A DNA stretch of 64,000 bases from UBA60 sp964587885 (GTDB taxonomy: Archaea; Thermoplasmatota; Poseidoniia; Poseidoniales; Poseidoniaceae), in NCBI GenBank assembly GCA_964587885.1, contig CAZPME010000001.1, forward strand, positions 1 to 64,000. Reading direction: 5' to 3'. Position numbers and translations under genes: made by a program. Positions 8,619-16,897 of this stretch are shown here, one piece after another. Below the pieces are notes generated by a model. That model searched no databases. It saw only the letters and a program-made list of their open reading frames with translations, and was not told where the DNA came from. Every line of letters starts with the position of its first letter. Position 1 is the stretch's first letter.

Positions 8619-9848
8619 TTAGGCTGAAGTTGCTGGATGTGAATCGCTTAAGCGCAAATGAATCGTTGCCTTGATGAAAGAGTCGCTAGCCATTATTGCC
8701 GTAGTCAATCGCTCAGCCGTACTTGTCACCGCGTCCATATCACCGGCAATTATTGGCGCCATCACAACTTCGCAACCGGCGAATAACATGTGTAATAGCG
8801 GCTCACCAATTTGCTCGACCTCTGGGAACATTGCCACGATTGAACCCAATTCTTCAAGCAATTCCTGTCGGCGTGCAAGGATAACTGTGCCGTCTTCATC
8901 ATCCTCTGGGTCGACATGGACGGTTACTTCGCTGACCCGCGGTACGCCTTGGATAATAGCCAGCCTTACCCGTTCGGCGATTTGATGACCTGCGGTTACT
9001 GTAATGCGTGGTGGGACTTGGATGTGGACTTCACACAGCACTTCTCCACCGACATGACGAGTTTTGAGCAAATGAAGGGCTACGACATCGGACTCATTGA
9101 CAATGAGTTCCTGAATTACTTCCAAGGTTTCATTGTCGACACCAATATCACTTATTTCCAAAATGGCTTCCCACCCAAGTTTGAAACCAACTCTAAACAG
9201 CATCAATCCAACAACTATGGCGGCGAGTAAGTCGAGCATGGTTATTCCTTGTAGTGAGCCAGCAATGCCAATGAAAGCGGCCACCGAAGACAGTGCATCG
9301 GAGCGATGATGGTGAGCATTTGCGTTAACTAAGGGCAGGTGATGTTTACGCCCAACTTTGATGGTTATTCGGTAAAGAATCTCCTTAACAAGTATTGAAG
9401 CTGTCGCAACCACTAATGCAAGTGCAGTTGGTGAAGTCATCTGTTGAGCATCGAGGCGAAGAATTGATTCGCGCAAAATAACTATGGCCGATGCGATGAT
9501 GAGGATAGAGACCAACAAGGTTGCCATAGTCTCAAACCTCCGGTGGCCGTAGGGATGATTTTCATCAGCCTCACGGCTACCGAAAATTATCGCCACCCAT
9601 ACCACAAAATCGGAAATTAGGTCGGCAGCAGAATGTACCGCATCTGCGATTAGCGCCGCTGAATTCGCCACCATCCCGACTACTGCCTTGGCAATAGTGA
9701 GGATGAGGTTGGCCAAAGCCCCAAGCAAAGTAACTCGCTTTGCCGCCTCATCTGCTGGTTTACGGTCAGTTGGAGTATTCGCATGAAAGAGCACATCAGA
9801 ACCTAGTTTAGGCGCGTCTAAAACTCCTGCATCGGTCTTCATCAGCAT
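8619..9848 (-). CDS. Cation diffusion facilitator (CDF) metal exporter
   Basis: A membrane antiporter that moves divalent metal ions (Zn, Fe, Mn or similar) out of the cytoplasm in exchange for protons. Six membrane helices lie between residues about 40 and 230. The metal-site motif ADAVHSAADLISD in helix 2 and HHHRSDALSS in helix 5 supply the His/Asp ligands of the transport site. GSREADENHPYGHRRFE is the conserved CDF loop. The cytoplasmic C-terminal part is longer than usual (about 180 residues) and appears to hold two ferredoxin-like metal-sensing lobes. I chose ATG 9848 because a TATA box is centred 26 nt upstream, giving a leaderless mRNA; an in-frame GTG at 9863 is the alternative. The metal specificity cannot be assigned. 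Confidence 0.9.
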   Translation of the reverse strand: MLMKTDAGVLDAPKLGSDVLFHANTPTDRKPADEAAKRVTLLGALANLILTIAKAVVGMVANSAALIADAVHSAADLISDFVVWVAIIFGSREADENHPYGHRRFETMATLLVSILIIASAIVILRESILRLDAQQMTSPTALALVVATASILVKEILYRITIKVGRKHHLPLVNANAHHHRSDALSSVAAFIGIAGSLQGITMLDLLAAIVVGLMLFRVGFKLGWEAILEISDIGVDNETLEVIQELIVNESDVVALHLLKTRHVGGEVLCEVHIQVPPRITVTAGHQIAERVRLAIIQGVPRVSEVTVHVDPEDDEDGTVILARRQELLEELGSIVAMFPEVEQIGEPLLHMLFAGCEVVMAPIIAGDMDAVTSTAERLTTAIMASDSFIKATIHLRLSDSHPATSA

Positions 9849-9870
9849 CGCAAAGCACTCCACCCACTTG

Positions 9871-9876
9871 AATATA
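9871..9876 (-). promoter_or_regulatory. TATA box of the CDF transporter gene
   Basis: AATATA, read as TATATT on the minus strand, is centred at 9873.5, about 26 nt before ATG 9848. This supports a leaderless transcript and selects that ATG over the GTG at 9863. Confidence 0.5.
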
Positions 9877-9938
9877 GCGAATGGTGCTAATTCTACAATA
9901 ATCCGATTTCTCAGTAATAATTCAATCGACCTACAGGG

Positions 9939-10916
9939 CTAAAGATTGAGAGCATTCCATGTGCGTTCCAATCCATCACGTAAATTGGTCATTGGTCGCC
10001 AACCTAATTCCTCTTCAGCATCTGAAATATCTGGTATCCGGCGCTGGCTATCACCCGGATAACCCTTGGTAATCACCGTACCTGTATCCTCTCCGGTTAC
10101 TTCCCGTACCATCTGCGCAAGTTCATTGATTGTGGTCTCCTCTGGCCATCCCATATTCCAAGAATATCCGGATAATGACTCTCCATCCACCAATGAATTG
10201 TCGGTTATTCCGGCCAACATTATCCCCTCAACAATGTCACCAACCCAAGAAAATGAACGAGTCTGACTTCCATCACCATGAATAGTCAACGGACGGTCTA
10301 CCTTAGTTCGTTCCAAGAAAATCGAAACTACTTGGCCGTAATCATTACCTGGACAGCGTGGCCCATACGCATTGAACGGTCGCACGATGCGACAATCAAT
10401 GTCTTTTGATCGAACCGCGTGCTGAACGAGAATTTCTCCCAAATATTTGCTCGCACCATACGAGTGACGCTGATGCAATGAAGGATTATCAAAAGTTGAA
10501 TCACCACCGATTCCCATCGGTTGGTCTTCCACCTCACCAAAGGCCTCGGGTGAAGAGGCGAAAACTAGGCGTGCAGCATGCGACTCGGCTAATTTCAACG
10601 CGCTAATAGTGGCGTTGATATTGACCTCGACGACCGAATCAGCCCGTTCATGAAACCAGCGTGTCCCATTGATAGCGGCGAGATGGAATATTACATCGAT
10701 GCCACCGATTGTATCGACGGCCTTTTCTAAAACAGTGAGATTACAGGCGTCGCCTTTGACGAAAAAATATCCTGGGCTACCTTTGCAATCGTCGAGATTC
10801 TTTTTTCGACCTCGAAAAAGGTCGTCGACAACCACCACTTCGTGACCATACACCAATAGGGTCTCGGCAAGATGGCTGCCGAGGAAGCCTGCACCACCGG
10901 TAATCAAACAACGCAT
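9939..10916 (-). CDS. NAD-dependent sugar-nucleotide epimerase/dehydratase
   Basis: An extended short-chain dehydrogenase of 325 aa acting on nucleotide sugars in the cytoplasm. The N-terminal Rossmann motif GGAGFLGSH binds NAD. VVVVDDLFRGRKKNL is the usual Asp-containing loop. SSPEAFG and YGASK supply the catalytic Ser/Tyr/Lys set, and RPFNAYGPRC is the conserved substrate-side motif. The nearest families are UDP-glucose 4-epimerase and UDP-glucuronate decarboxylase; which reaction applies cannot be decided. ATG 10916 overlaps the stop of the upstream aconitase-X gene by one base (TAATG), so translation is coupled. It could feed surface glycosylation, but the partnership with an isoprenoid enzyme is unexplained. 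Confidence 0.9.
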   Translation of the reverse strand: MRCLITGGAGFLGSHLAETLLVYGHEVVVVDDLFRGRKKNLDDCKGSPGYFFVKGDACNLTVLEKAVDTIGGIDVIFHLAAINGTRWFHERADSVVEVNINATISALKLAESHAARLVFASSPEAFGEVEDQPMGIGGDSTFDNPSLHQRHSYGASKYLGEILVQHAVRSKDIDCRIVRPFNAYGPRCPGNDYGQVVSIFLERTKVDRPLTIHGDGSQTRSFSWVGDIVEGIMLAGITDNSLVDGESLSGYSWNMGWPEETTINELAQMVREVTGEDTGTVITKGYPGDSQRRIPDISDAEEELGWRPMTNLRDGLERTWNALNL

Positions 10917-12673
10917 TAGACCTCACCACACCGCTCCAATAACACGAGGCGTACTTCGCCATCCTTCAAGGTCATCTCGACCAAGTCTCCACTATTTATT
11001 TCCATACAGGGGTCACAATCAAAGCCCATTGCATAGGGTAATCCGAGCAAACTCGCTGCGGGAAGAGTAAGGGGACATACGTCGCGGTTGACGATTGCTT
11101 TGGGACCTTTTCCAGAATAAAGCAAACCCATTAGAACAAAGGGGGCGACGGTTGAACCAGAACCTTTTGGATAGATGAAAATGGTATCTTCTATCGCTTG
11201 ACCATCGAGGGGGTGTCCAGTTTCTTCAATCACCCCAGTATCTCGATTTACGTAGCCCAAATAGGTGACTGGCACATCGGTTACCAAAGCCCTTCCTTGC
11301 ACCGACCACTCCTCCTGACTGGATAGGCTAGAGCCCGATAAGACAGCCATGCCATCACGATATTGTTTGCTTGAGGCTAGAGAAGGTGATGTGGTGCTGA
11401 TAAGTTGAGGGCGTTCGCCGTTGGTCAAATTGGGGTCAAAGGCATGGGCGACGCAGGTGGTAATTTCTGCTACGCTTGTCGGCATCCGATTGAGGCCACT
11501 GGTAAGGTAATGCTCGGCCTTGAGCGAATTGGTTAGCAAGTGGTTGTACTTGGTGCGGTTGTAAGGAGTGACTTCGGGGCAAGTATCTTTGAGGATTAAT
11601 GCCCCTGCTTCCTCAAGAATAGCAATACTGCCATCGGATTCAGCCAAAGCGTAATTGTGTGAACTGGTGAAAACCCATAATCGGTGATCTGGGATTCTGT
11701 GACCTAATTCGATATGTGTGCGAACTGCTGCTGCGCAATGGCGTATTTCTTCGAGGCTGGCTTGCGGACAGCCAATAACAACTAGATCTACTATTCCAGC
11801 AGGTGCAAGTTCATTATATCGGGCTTCTAAGTCGGCTGCGGTGAATCTCAATTCTCCTTGCCAAGCGTGGTTAGCACTGAGTTTTGGCTCCGCGCTCAAA
11901 CCCTGTGCCCACAACAAAGGACTACCATAATTGGCTGCTGCAGAAGTAAGGGCCTTGCGCTGGGCGAAACTAGCGTGAGGGGGCAAACCGGTGATGTATG
12001 GCATCATACCCCACGGTAAATCCCATTCAGCAAGCACTTGCTTGCCGATCCAATCACCCAAAATTGACCAATCTGCTAATGAGGTCATTTCGCATCCTAC
12101 CTCAACCAAAATATTCGGCACCCGATTTGATTCCAAGTGTAGGCCCCATAACGGGGCATAGCCGGTAAGAGCGGTCGCTAATGCGCTAAGTCCTGATTCA
12201 CGATTGGTGACCAAATCGGTCCATGAGTTGGCAAAACAGACTGCATTTGACTCAGCCCACGAAGCGATGCCATCACCTAATTCGATACCACGATCGTAAG
12301 GAGTGCACGAGAGGGTGGCTTCGATTCCCAACTTCTCATAGGCTTGAATTATCTCGAATTGTTGTTCGAGAAAATCCGGCCATTCAATCGCCATCTCTTC
12401 AAATTGATTCTTGTCACAACCCGCTGAATTCAGGGTAGTCGTAATGGCAACTTTTCCCAAATTATCGTTTGATAAATCGGCGAGAAAACGCCGCAAACCA
12501 TGGCCTCCAGTGATGACTGAAACTCCAGAAACATGAGCATTATCAACGGTGATGAAACCTTCAGCGCCAGCAGAGTGGGCAAGGTCAACAACCAAGCGAG
12601 CTGCTTTTTGTCTGGTAGGGCCATCACTACCGGAGAGCATTTCTGCTAACCTATCGGGAAGGCGCATAGCCAT
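10916..12673 (-). CDS. Aconitase X, single-chain; probable phosphomevalonate dehydratase
   Basis: A 585-aa protein of the AcnX family. Residues about 1-420 match the large catalytic domain (DUF521 type): TTLNSAGCDKNQF, LSCTPYDRGIELGDGIASWA and NSWTDLVTNRESG are its landmark stretches around the Fe-S cluster and substrate. Residues about 440-575 match the small swivel domain (DUF126 type), with YPKGSGSTVAPFVLMG and the following AIVNRD. In many archaea AcnX dehydrates 5-phosphomevalonate to trans-anhydromevalonate 5-phosphate in the modified mevalonate pathway, there as separate large and small subunits; here both are fused, large first. A mevalonate kinase elsewhere in the window supports this role. 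Hydroxyproline-type dehydratase is the alternative. ATG 12673 is preceded by GAGG; the epimerase follows with a one-base overlap. Confidence 0.88.
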   Translation of the reverse strand: MAMRLPDRLAEMLSGSDGPTRQKAARLVVDLAHSAGAEGFITVDNAHVSGVSVITGGHGLRRFLADLSNDNLGKVAITTTLNSAGCDKNQFEEMAIEWPDFLEQQFEIIQAYEKLGIEATLSCTPYDRGIELGDGIASWAESNAVCFANSWTDLVTNRESGLSALATALTGYAPLWGLHLESNRVPNILVEVGCEMTSLADWSILGDWIGKQVLAEWDLPWGMMPYITGLPPHASFAQRKALTSAAANYGSPLLWAQGLSAEPKLSANHAWQGELRFTAADLEARYNELAPAGIVDLVVIGCPQASLEEIRHCAAAVRTHIELGHRIPDHRLWVFTSSHNYALAESDGSIAILEEAGALILKDTCPEVTPYNRTKYNHLLTNSLKAEHYLTSGLNRMPTSVAEITTCVAHAFDPNLTNGERPQLISTTSPSLASSKQYRDGMAVLSGSSLSSQEEWSVQGRALVTDVPVTYLGYVNRDTGVIEETGHPLDGQAIEDTIFIYPKGSGSTVAPFVLMGLLYSGKGPKAIVNRDVCPLTLPAASLLGLPYAMGFDCDPCMEINSGDLVEMTLKDGEVRLVLLERCGEV

Positions 12674-12718
12674 CTCGCCTCATTCCTTAGCAATCAACCT
12701 ACGCAAGTGAGCGTGTCA

Positions 12719-12749
12719 TTTTGACGATGCTGGGGGAGAACCGTCAAAA
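12719..12749. promoter_or_regulatory. 8-bp inverted repeat between divergent genes, possible operator
   Basis: TTTTGACG (12719-12726) and CGTCAAAA (12742-12749) form a perfect inverted repeat with a 15-nt spacer. It lies between the divergent starts of the aconitase-X gene (12673) and the 800-aa surface gene (12770). Location and dyad symmetry suggest a regulator site; no regulator is identified. Confidence 0.4.
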
Positions 12750-12769
12750 ACTTAGAGAGATTTCACTAG

Positions 12770-15172
12770 ATGATGCTCGACGATAAGACTTGCAATTGTG
12801 ACGTTCCCGACCGTAGTCCCTATCACGTTCAGCCGGGGATGTATACCTGCCTAAATTGTGGCCGGATTATTCCCACACCAGATGCCCGTCGCCCACCCCC
12901 TCCACCACCGCCAAGTAGTGGAGAAGGAGTGACAAGTGAAGATGAGGCCAAGGAAGGTTCCGCCAGTCCAATCGATGATTCCGAGCAAAGTGAACATGGC
13001 GATAAAAAACGGCGCGGTAGGGCGGCTGAAATGGCTAAAGCAGCACCTACAAGGCGAGCCTATCGTAGCATTTTCATGGTACTAATTCTCACAATGTCGG
13101 CTTCGGCCTACTCGCTGTATTTACAACTTAGTGACCTCGAGGAACGTGAAGATAATGGCGATGGTAACGATGGCGAGGATGGCACAGATGGAGACAATGG
13201 TACCGATGGTAATCACGGCTTGGATGGTTTAACCAGCCTACTCCTTTTGGTAGATATAGAGGCTGGAGATGATTGCCCTAATGGTGGAGTAAATATCTCC
13301 TCTGGATTAGACGATAATCGTAATTCCGTCCTGGATATTGACGAAGTCGATGCAAGTCAATTCCTCTGTCACGGTAGTGATGGAAATTCTGGAAATTCCA
13401 GCAATGGTTCAAGCGGCAATAATGGGAGTGATGGCAGCAATGGGATTTCCACCCTCAGCGAAATTATTTCTTTACCAATCGGTAATTCGACCTGCCCTAA
13501 TGGAGGAATTGAAATCCACATGGGGCAGGATTCTAATGTCAACGGCATCCTTGATTCCGACGAAATTGACGAAATTGAGTTCGTCTGTAATGGGATTGAT
13601 GGCTCTGATTCTAGCGGACATGCAGCTTTGATGACCACCATGGCAGCACCGCCGACTTTCTGTGTCGATGGTATGATGTTGCGCTTTGGTTTAGACGATG
13701 GTGATGGTGGCGGCAAAGCCGATGATGGTATCTTAAATTGGGGTGAGGCGGATGAGGTGTTCACCATCTGTAGTGGATCTACAGCGTGGAGTGCTGCCCA
13801 TCCAGATTCTCTTGTTGGAGTTAGTGACAGTTATAGTGCTGGATGCTCACAAAGAATAGAATATCAGGCTACTCTTATTTTTGCCGCAGGCTCTACTGAT
13901 GGATGCGAATTATGGATTAGCGATGGAACTATTGCAGGTACCGAGCAGATTGTCGACATCAACTCGGCTGGAGATTCAGCCCCCGCCTTTAACTCCGGCT
14001 TATTTTCAGCCTTAGGCAAAGTTTGGTTCGATGCCGATGATGGTAATTCAGGGCGAGAACTTTGGCTCAGTGATGGCACTACCTTAGGAACCAAAATGGT
14101 CGCTGATATCAATGTCGGAGCGAGTGGTTCGCAACCGGCACTGAGCGGAGGAATGGCCATACATGAAGGTAAGGTTTGGTTCAACGCCGACGATGGAGTC
14201 AACGGTCGCGAATTGTGGTCCAGCGACGGTACCCCCGAGGGCACAAAGATGATGGCCGATATCTGTGCTGGTTCATGCTCATCTTCAGCGGGAGTGAGTG
14301 GTCTAATTGCGTTTAACGGATCGTTGTGGTTTTCTGCTGACGATGGTACCAATGGTACAGAATTGTGGCGTTATTCATCCGATGGAGTAGAACAAATTAG
14401 CGAAATTAACAGTGCTGATAGTGCTAATCCCGCTCAATATGGAGGGTTCGCAATATTTGCCGATAGGCTCTGGTTTGATGCGGATGATGGAATCAATGGA
14501 CGCGAATTATGGTCGGCAAATGAAAGCGGAGCGAGCATGCTGGCTGACCTTGCAAATGGCCCCGCATCCAGCATGGCTGGAAAGGCGACTGGACTGATTG
14601 TACTTGGGGATAATCTCGTCTTTAGAGCCGAAGATTCCAGCAACCCCGGTGCTGGCAATACGCTTTGGGCTAGCGACGGGACTAGTGGTGGCACTGCACC
14701 TCTTTCTCCATCTCTATACGACATCGCCCCAACCGGTAGCAACGTTTTCCTTAACCAAGGATTACTGTGGTTTGCTTGCCAAAGTGCAGCGGCTGGAGAA
14801 GAGATTTGTTCGACCGATGGAACTTCGGCTGGAACTCAGATTTACGATTTAATCGCCGGAGCGGCTGGAGAGATGAGTCCGTCATCAATTACGGTAGCGC
14901 ACGGCTGGCTCTATTTTGCCGGAGAGGGTTTCTCGGGCATGGATGCAACTGGAGTTGAGTTGTGGCGAATGCCGCTTGAGGGCGGAGTGGCGGAATTATC
15001 GTGGGATGTCTATACCGGCGATGGCAATAATGCCAACATCGGATTATATGGTGGTTTGACCACGGTTGAAAATACTATTTTCTTCAGTGCTGATGACGGT
15101 ACCAATGGTCACGAATTATTCCACTGGGGACAACTGGATACTACTGCACCAGATGTATTCTACATCTCATGA
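12770..15172 (+). CDS. Mosaic surface protein: N-terminal zinc ribbon, membrane anchor, collagen-like stretches, ELW-SDGT repeats
   Basis: An 800-aa protein with an unusual order. Residues about 7-45 hold paired cysteines (CNCDVP...YTCLNCGRIIP) of zinc-ribbon type, then a polyproline and acidic linker. A single membrane helix at about 105-122 (IFMVLILTMSASAYSLYLQL) follows a basic stretch, so the N-terminus is cytoplasmic and the rest external. Outside are Gly-Asp-rich collagen-like segments (about 135-165 and 205-225) alternating with Cys-containing units of the type CPNGG..I..G.D.N.NGILDSDE. From about 370 to the end there are roughly eight repeats with LWF.ADDG..GRELW.SDGT..GT, known from bacterial and archaeal surface proteins and probably forming a propeller. 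The start is ATG 12770 or 12773. Convergent overlap with nadE is 6 nt. Function unknown. Confidence 0.85.
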   Translation: MMLDDKTCNCDVPDRSPYHVQPGMYTCLNCGRIIPTPDARRPPPPPPPSSGEGVTSEDEAKEGSASPIDDSEQSEHGDKKRRGRAAEMAKAAPTRRAYRSIFMVLILTMSASAYSLYLQLSDLEEREDNGDGNDGEDGTDGDNGTDGNHGLDGLTSLLLLVDIEAGDDCPNGGVNISSGLDDNRNSVLDIDEVDASQFLCHGSDGNSGNSSNGSSGNNGSDGSNGISTLSEIISLPIGNSTCPNGGIEIHMGQDSNVNGILDSDEIDEIEFVCNGIDGSDSSGHAALMTTMAAPPTFCVDGMMLRFGLDDGDGGGKADDGILNWGEADEVFTICSGSTAWSAAHPDSLVGVSDSYSAGCSQRIEYQATLIFAAGSTDGCELWISDGTIAGTEQIVDINSAGDSAPAFNSGLFSALGKVWFDADDGNSGRELWLSDGTTLGTKMVADINVGASGSQPALSGGMAIHEGKVWFNADDGVNGRELWSSDGTPEGTKMMADICAGSCSSSAGVSGLIAFNGSLWFSADDGTNGTELWRYSSDGVEQISEINSADSANPAQYGGFAIFADRLWFDADDGINGRELWSANESGASMLADLANGPASSMAGKATGLIVLGDNLVFRAEDSSNPGAGNTLWASDGTSGGTAPLSPSLYDIAPTGSNVFLNQGLLWFACQSAAAGEEICSTDGTSAGTQIYDLIAGAAGEMSPSSITVAHGWLYFAGEGFSGMDATGVELWRMPLEGGVAELSWDVYTGDGNNANIGLYGGLTTVENTIFFSADDGTNGHELFHWGQLDTTAPDVFYIS

Positions 15173-16885
15173 AGAACGCCAGCGGTGTTCTGCTGCTAAC
15201 GGTTGGCGCCAACCTTGACCGAAAGCACGCTCGCTTACTCGTGGTGCTGGTGGCATTTGCCAGCGCTTATGCTCACTGGCGGCCAAGCGCTCGAGTACTT
15301 CTCTTACTGTTTCAGCAGAAAATCCTGCGGCAATGAGTTCGGATTCGGTAAGCATCTCTTCAATATGGCCGCGTAATATCGCATCGAGAATATCATATGG
15401 CGGCAAAGTATCTTCATCTTTTTGCATGGGGGCTAATTCGGCACTCGGTGGCTTAGTCATCGTCGATTGAGTAACTGGAGCAGGGTGGCCATTTTCCTCA
15501 GCCTCTTCATTGCACAGGCGAGCCAAATGGTAGACTTCACTTTTCCACAAATCCCCCAATGGCGCATATCCCCCAGCCATATCACCGTAAAGGGTGCAAT
15601 AACCTTGACCGAGTTCAGATTTATTTCCGGTTGCAATCGCCATTGCACCACGGGCATTGGCAATCCCCATAACCAATAATCCGCGTAAACGTGCTTGAAT
15701 ATTTTCAGCGGCAATAGGGTTGCCGCCGCTTAACTCGCCATTCATCCGGCGCTCCACTGAGAGATGCATTTCTTCGATTGGGAAGTTAAGAAATTCAATG
15801 CCTAATGCAGTTGCGGTATCGCGGGCATCGTCTATGCTATGCTGCGAAGAATAACGGCTTGGCATTGAGATGCCGATTACATTGTCCGCGCCAAGGGCAC
15901 GGACAGCAATGCAGGCTGCGGCAGCAGAATCAATGCCGCCCGACATTCCGAGTACGACTTTTTCTAAACCCGATTTACGACAATAATCGCGTAATCCTAT
16001 CGTTACTGCCGAAAGCAGGTCTGAGTCTGTATCACCGACCGATTCTGTAGTGGCAGAAACCATGTCAGCAGCCACAGGTGGGCCGCCATCAGCCGGTAAC
16101 CACTGTGAAGCAAGAATATTATCGAGGTTGACCAGCAAGACTCCTTCTTGCCATGCCGGTGCAGTCACCACCTCGCCACTAGGCAGAGCTGCCAATGAGC
16201 AGCCATCAAAAAGCAAGTCGTCATTACCGCCAACTTGGTTGGCGAGCATGAATGGATGAGCGAGAGTTTTAGCTGCCGCTCGTACTACTTTCAGGCGAGT
16301 ATCATGTTTGGCGGCATGAAAGGGCGAGGATGAAAGGTTAACCGTAGCCATCAATTCTATTCCTTGGCCCGCCCACGATGCCAAATGCTCAATCGGATCA
16401 CTCTCATAATCTGTCGGCACCAATCCTGCGTGTTGCCAAGCATCCTCACAAACCGTCACCCCGAGGTCGAGCCCGCCAAAGCCACGGACAATTCCAGGGC
16501 GGTTGTCAGCAGTGAAATAGCGCGCCTCATCAAAGACATCATAGGTCGGCAATAATTGCTTTCTAGTGACTTCTCGACACCCAGCCTCATCAATTCTCAC
16601 CACTCCGTTACCGGGGAGTTGGCGTGGTTCAGAGGCTAAAGGAGTACCAATCAATAATGGAATTGGGGTGCGTATTTTTTCTGCGGATTCAAGACATTCT
16701 GCAATGAAGTCAGATTCCAACAAAAGGTCTCTAGGAGGATATCCGGAAATTGCCAACTCGGTAGCAATGGCTGCGTTAGCTCCGGCCTCTGCGGCAATTG
16801 TGGCTAAGACTTCTATTCGGGAAACATTACCGGCTAGGTCACCGACGGTAGGATTGACTTGGAGTAAGGCGATTTTCTTCGACAT
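15167..16885 (-). CDS. nadE: NAD+ synthetase, glutamine-hydrolysing
   Basis: Makes NAD from nicotinic acid adenine dinucleotide, ATP and glutamine in the cytoplasm. The N-terminal nitrilase-type glutaminase (about residues 1-270) has the Glu in TELAISGYPP, the Lys in TRKQLLPTYDVFDEARYF and the nucleophilic Cys in VTVCEDAWQ. The C-terminal synthetase (about 290-573) has the PP-loop LGMSGGIDSA and the later NKSELGQGYCTLYGDM. The length of about 573 aa fits the two-domain form. ATG 16885 has GAGGTG 5 nt upstream. The gene begins 12 nt after the 1763-aa surface gene on the same strand, so they are probably co-transcribed. Confidence 0.96.
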   Translation of the reverse strand: MSKKIALLQVNPTVGDLAGNVSRIEVLATIAAEAGANAAIATELAISGYPPRDLLLESDFIAECLESAEKIRTPIPLLIGTPLASEPRQLPGNGVVRIDEAGCREVTRKQLLPTYDVFDEARYFTADNRPGIVRGFGGLDLGVTVCEDAWQHAGLVPTDYESDPIEHLASWAGQGIELMATVNLSSSPFHAAKHDTRLKVVRAAAKTLAHPFMLANQVGGNDDLLFDGCSLAALPSGEVVTAPAWQEGVLLVNLDNILASQWLPADGGPPVAADMVSATTESVGDTDSDLLSAVTIGLRDYCRKSGLEKVVLGMSGGIDSAAAACIAVRALGADNVIGISMPSRYSSQHSIDDARDTATALGIEFLNFPIEEMHLSVERRMNGELSGGNPIAAENIQARLRGLLVMGIANARGAMAIATGNKSELGQGYCTLYGDMAGGYAPLGDLWKSEVYHLARLCNEEAEENGHPAPVTQSTMTKPPSAELAPMQKDEDTLPPYDILDAILRGHIEEMLTESELIAAGFSAETVREVLERLAASEHKRWQMPPAPRVSERAFGQGWRQPLAAEHRWRSS

Positions 16886-16897
16886 CAGCACACCTCA

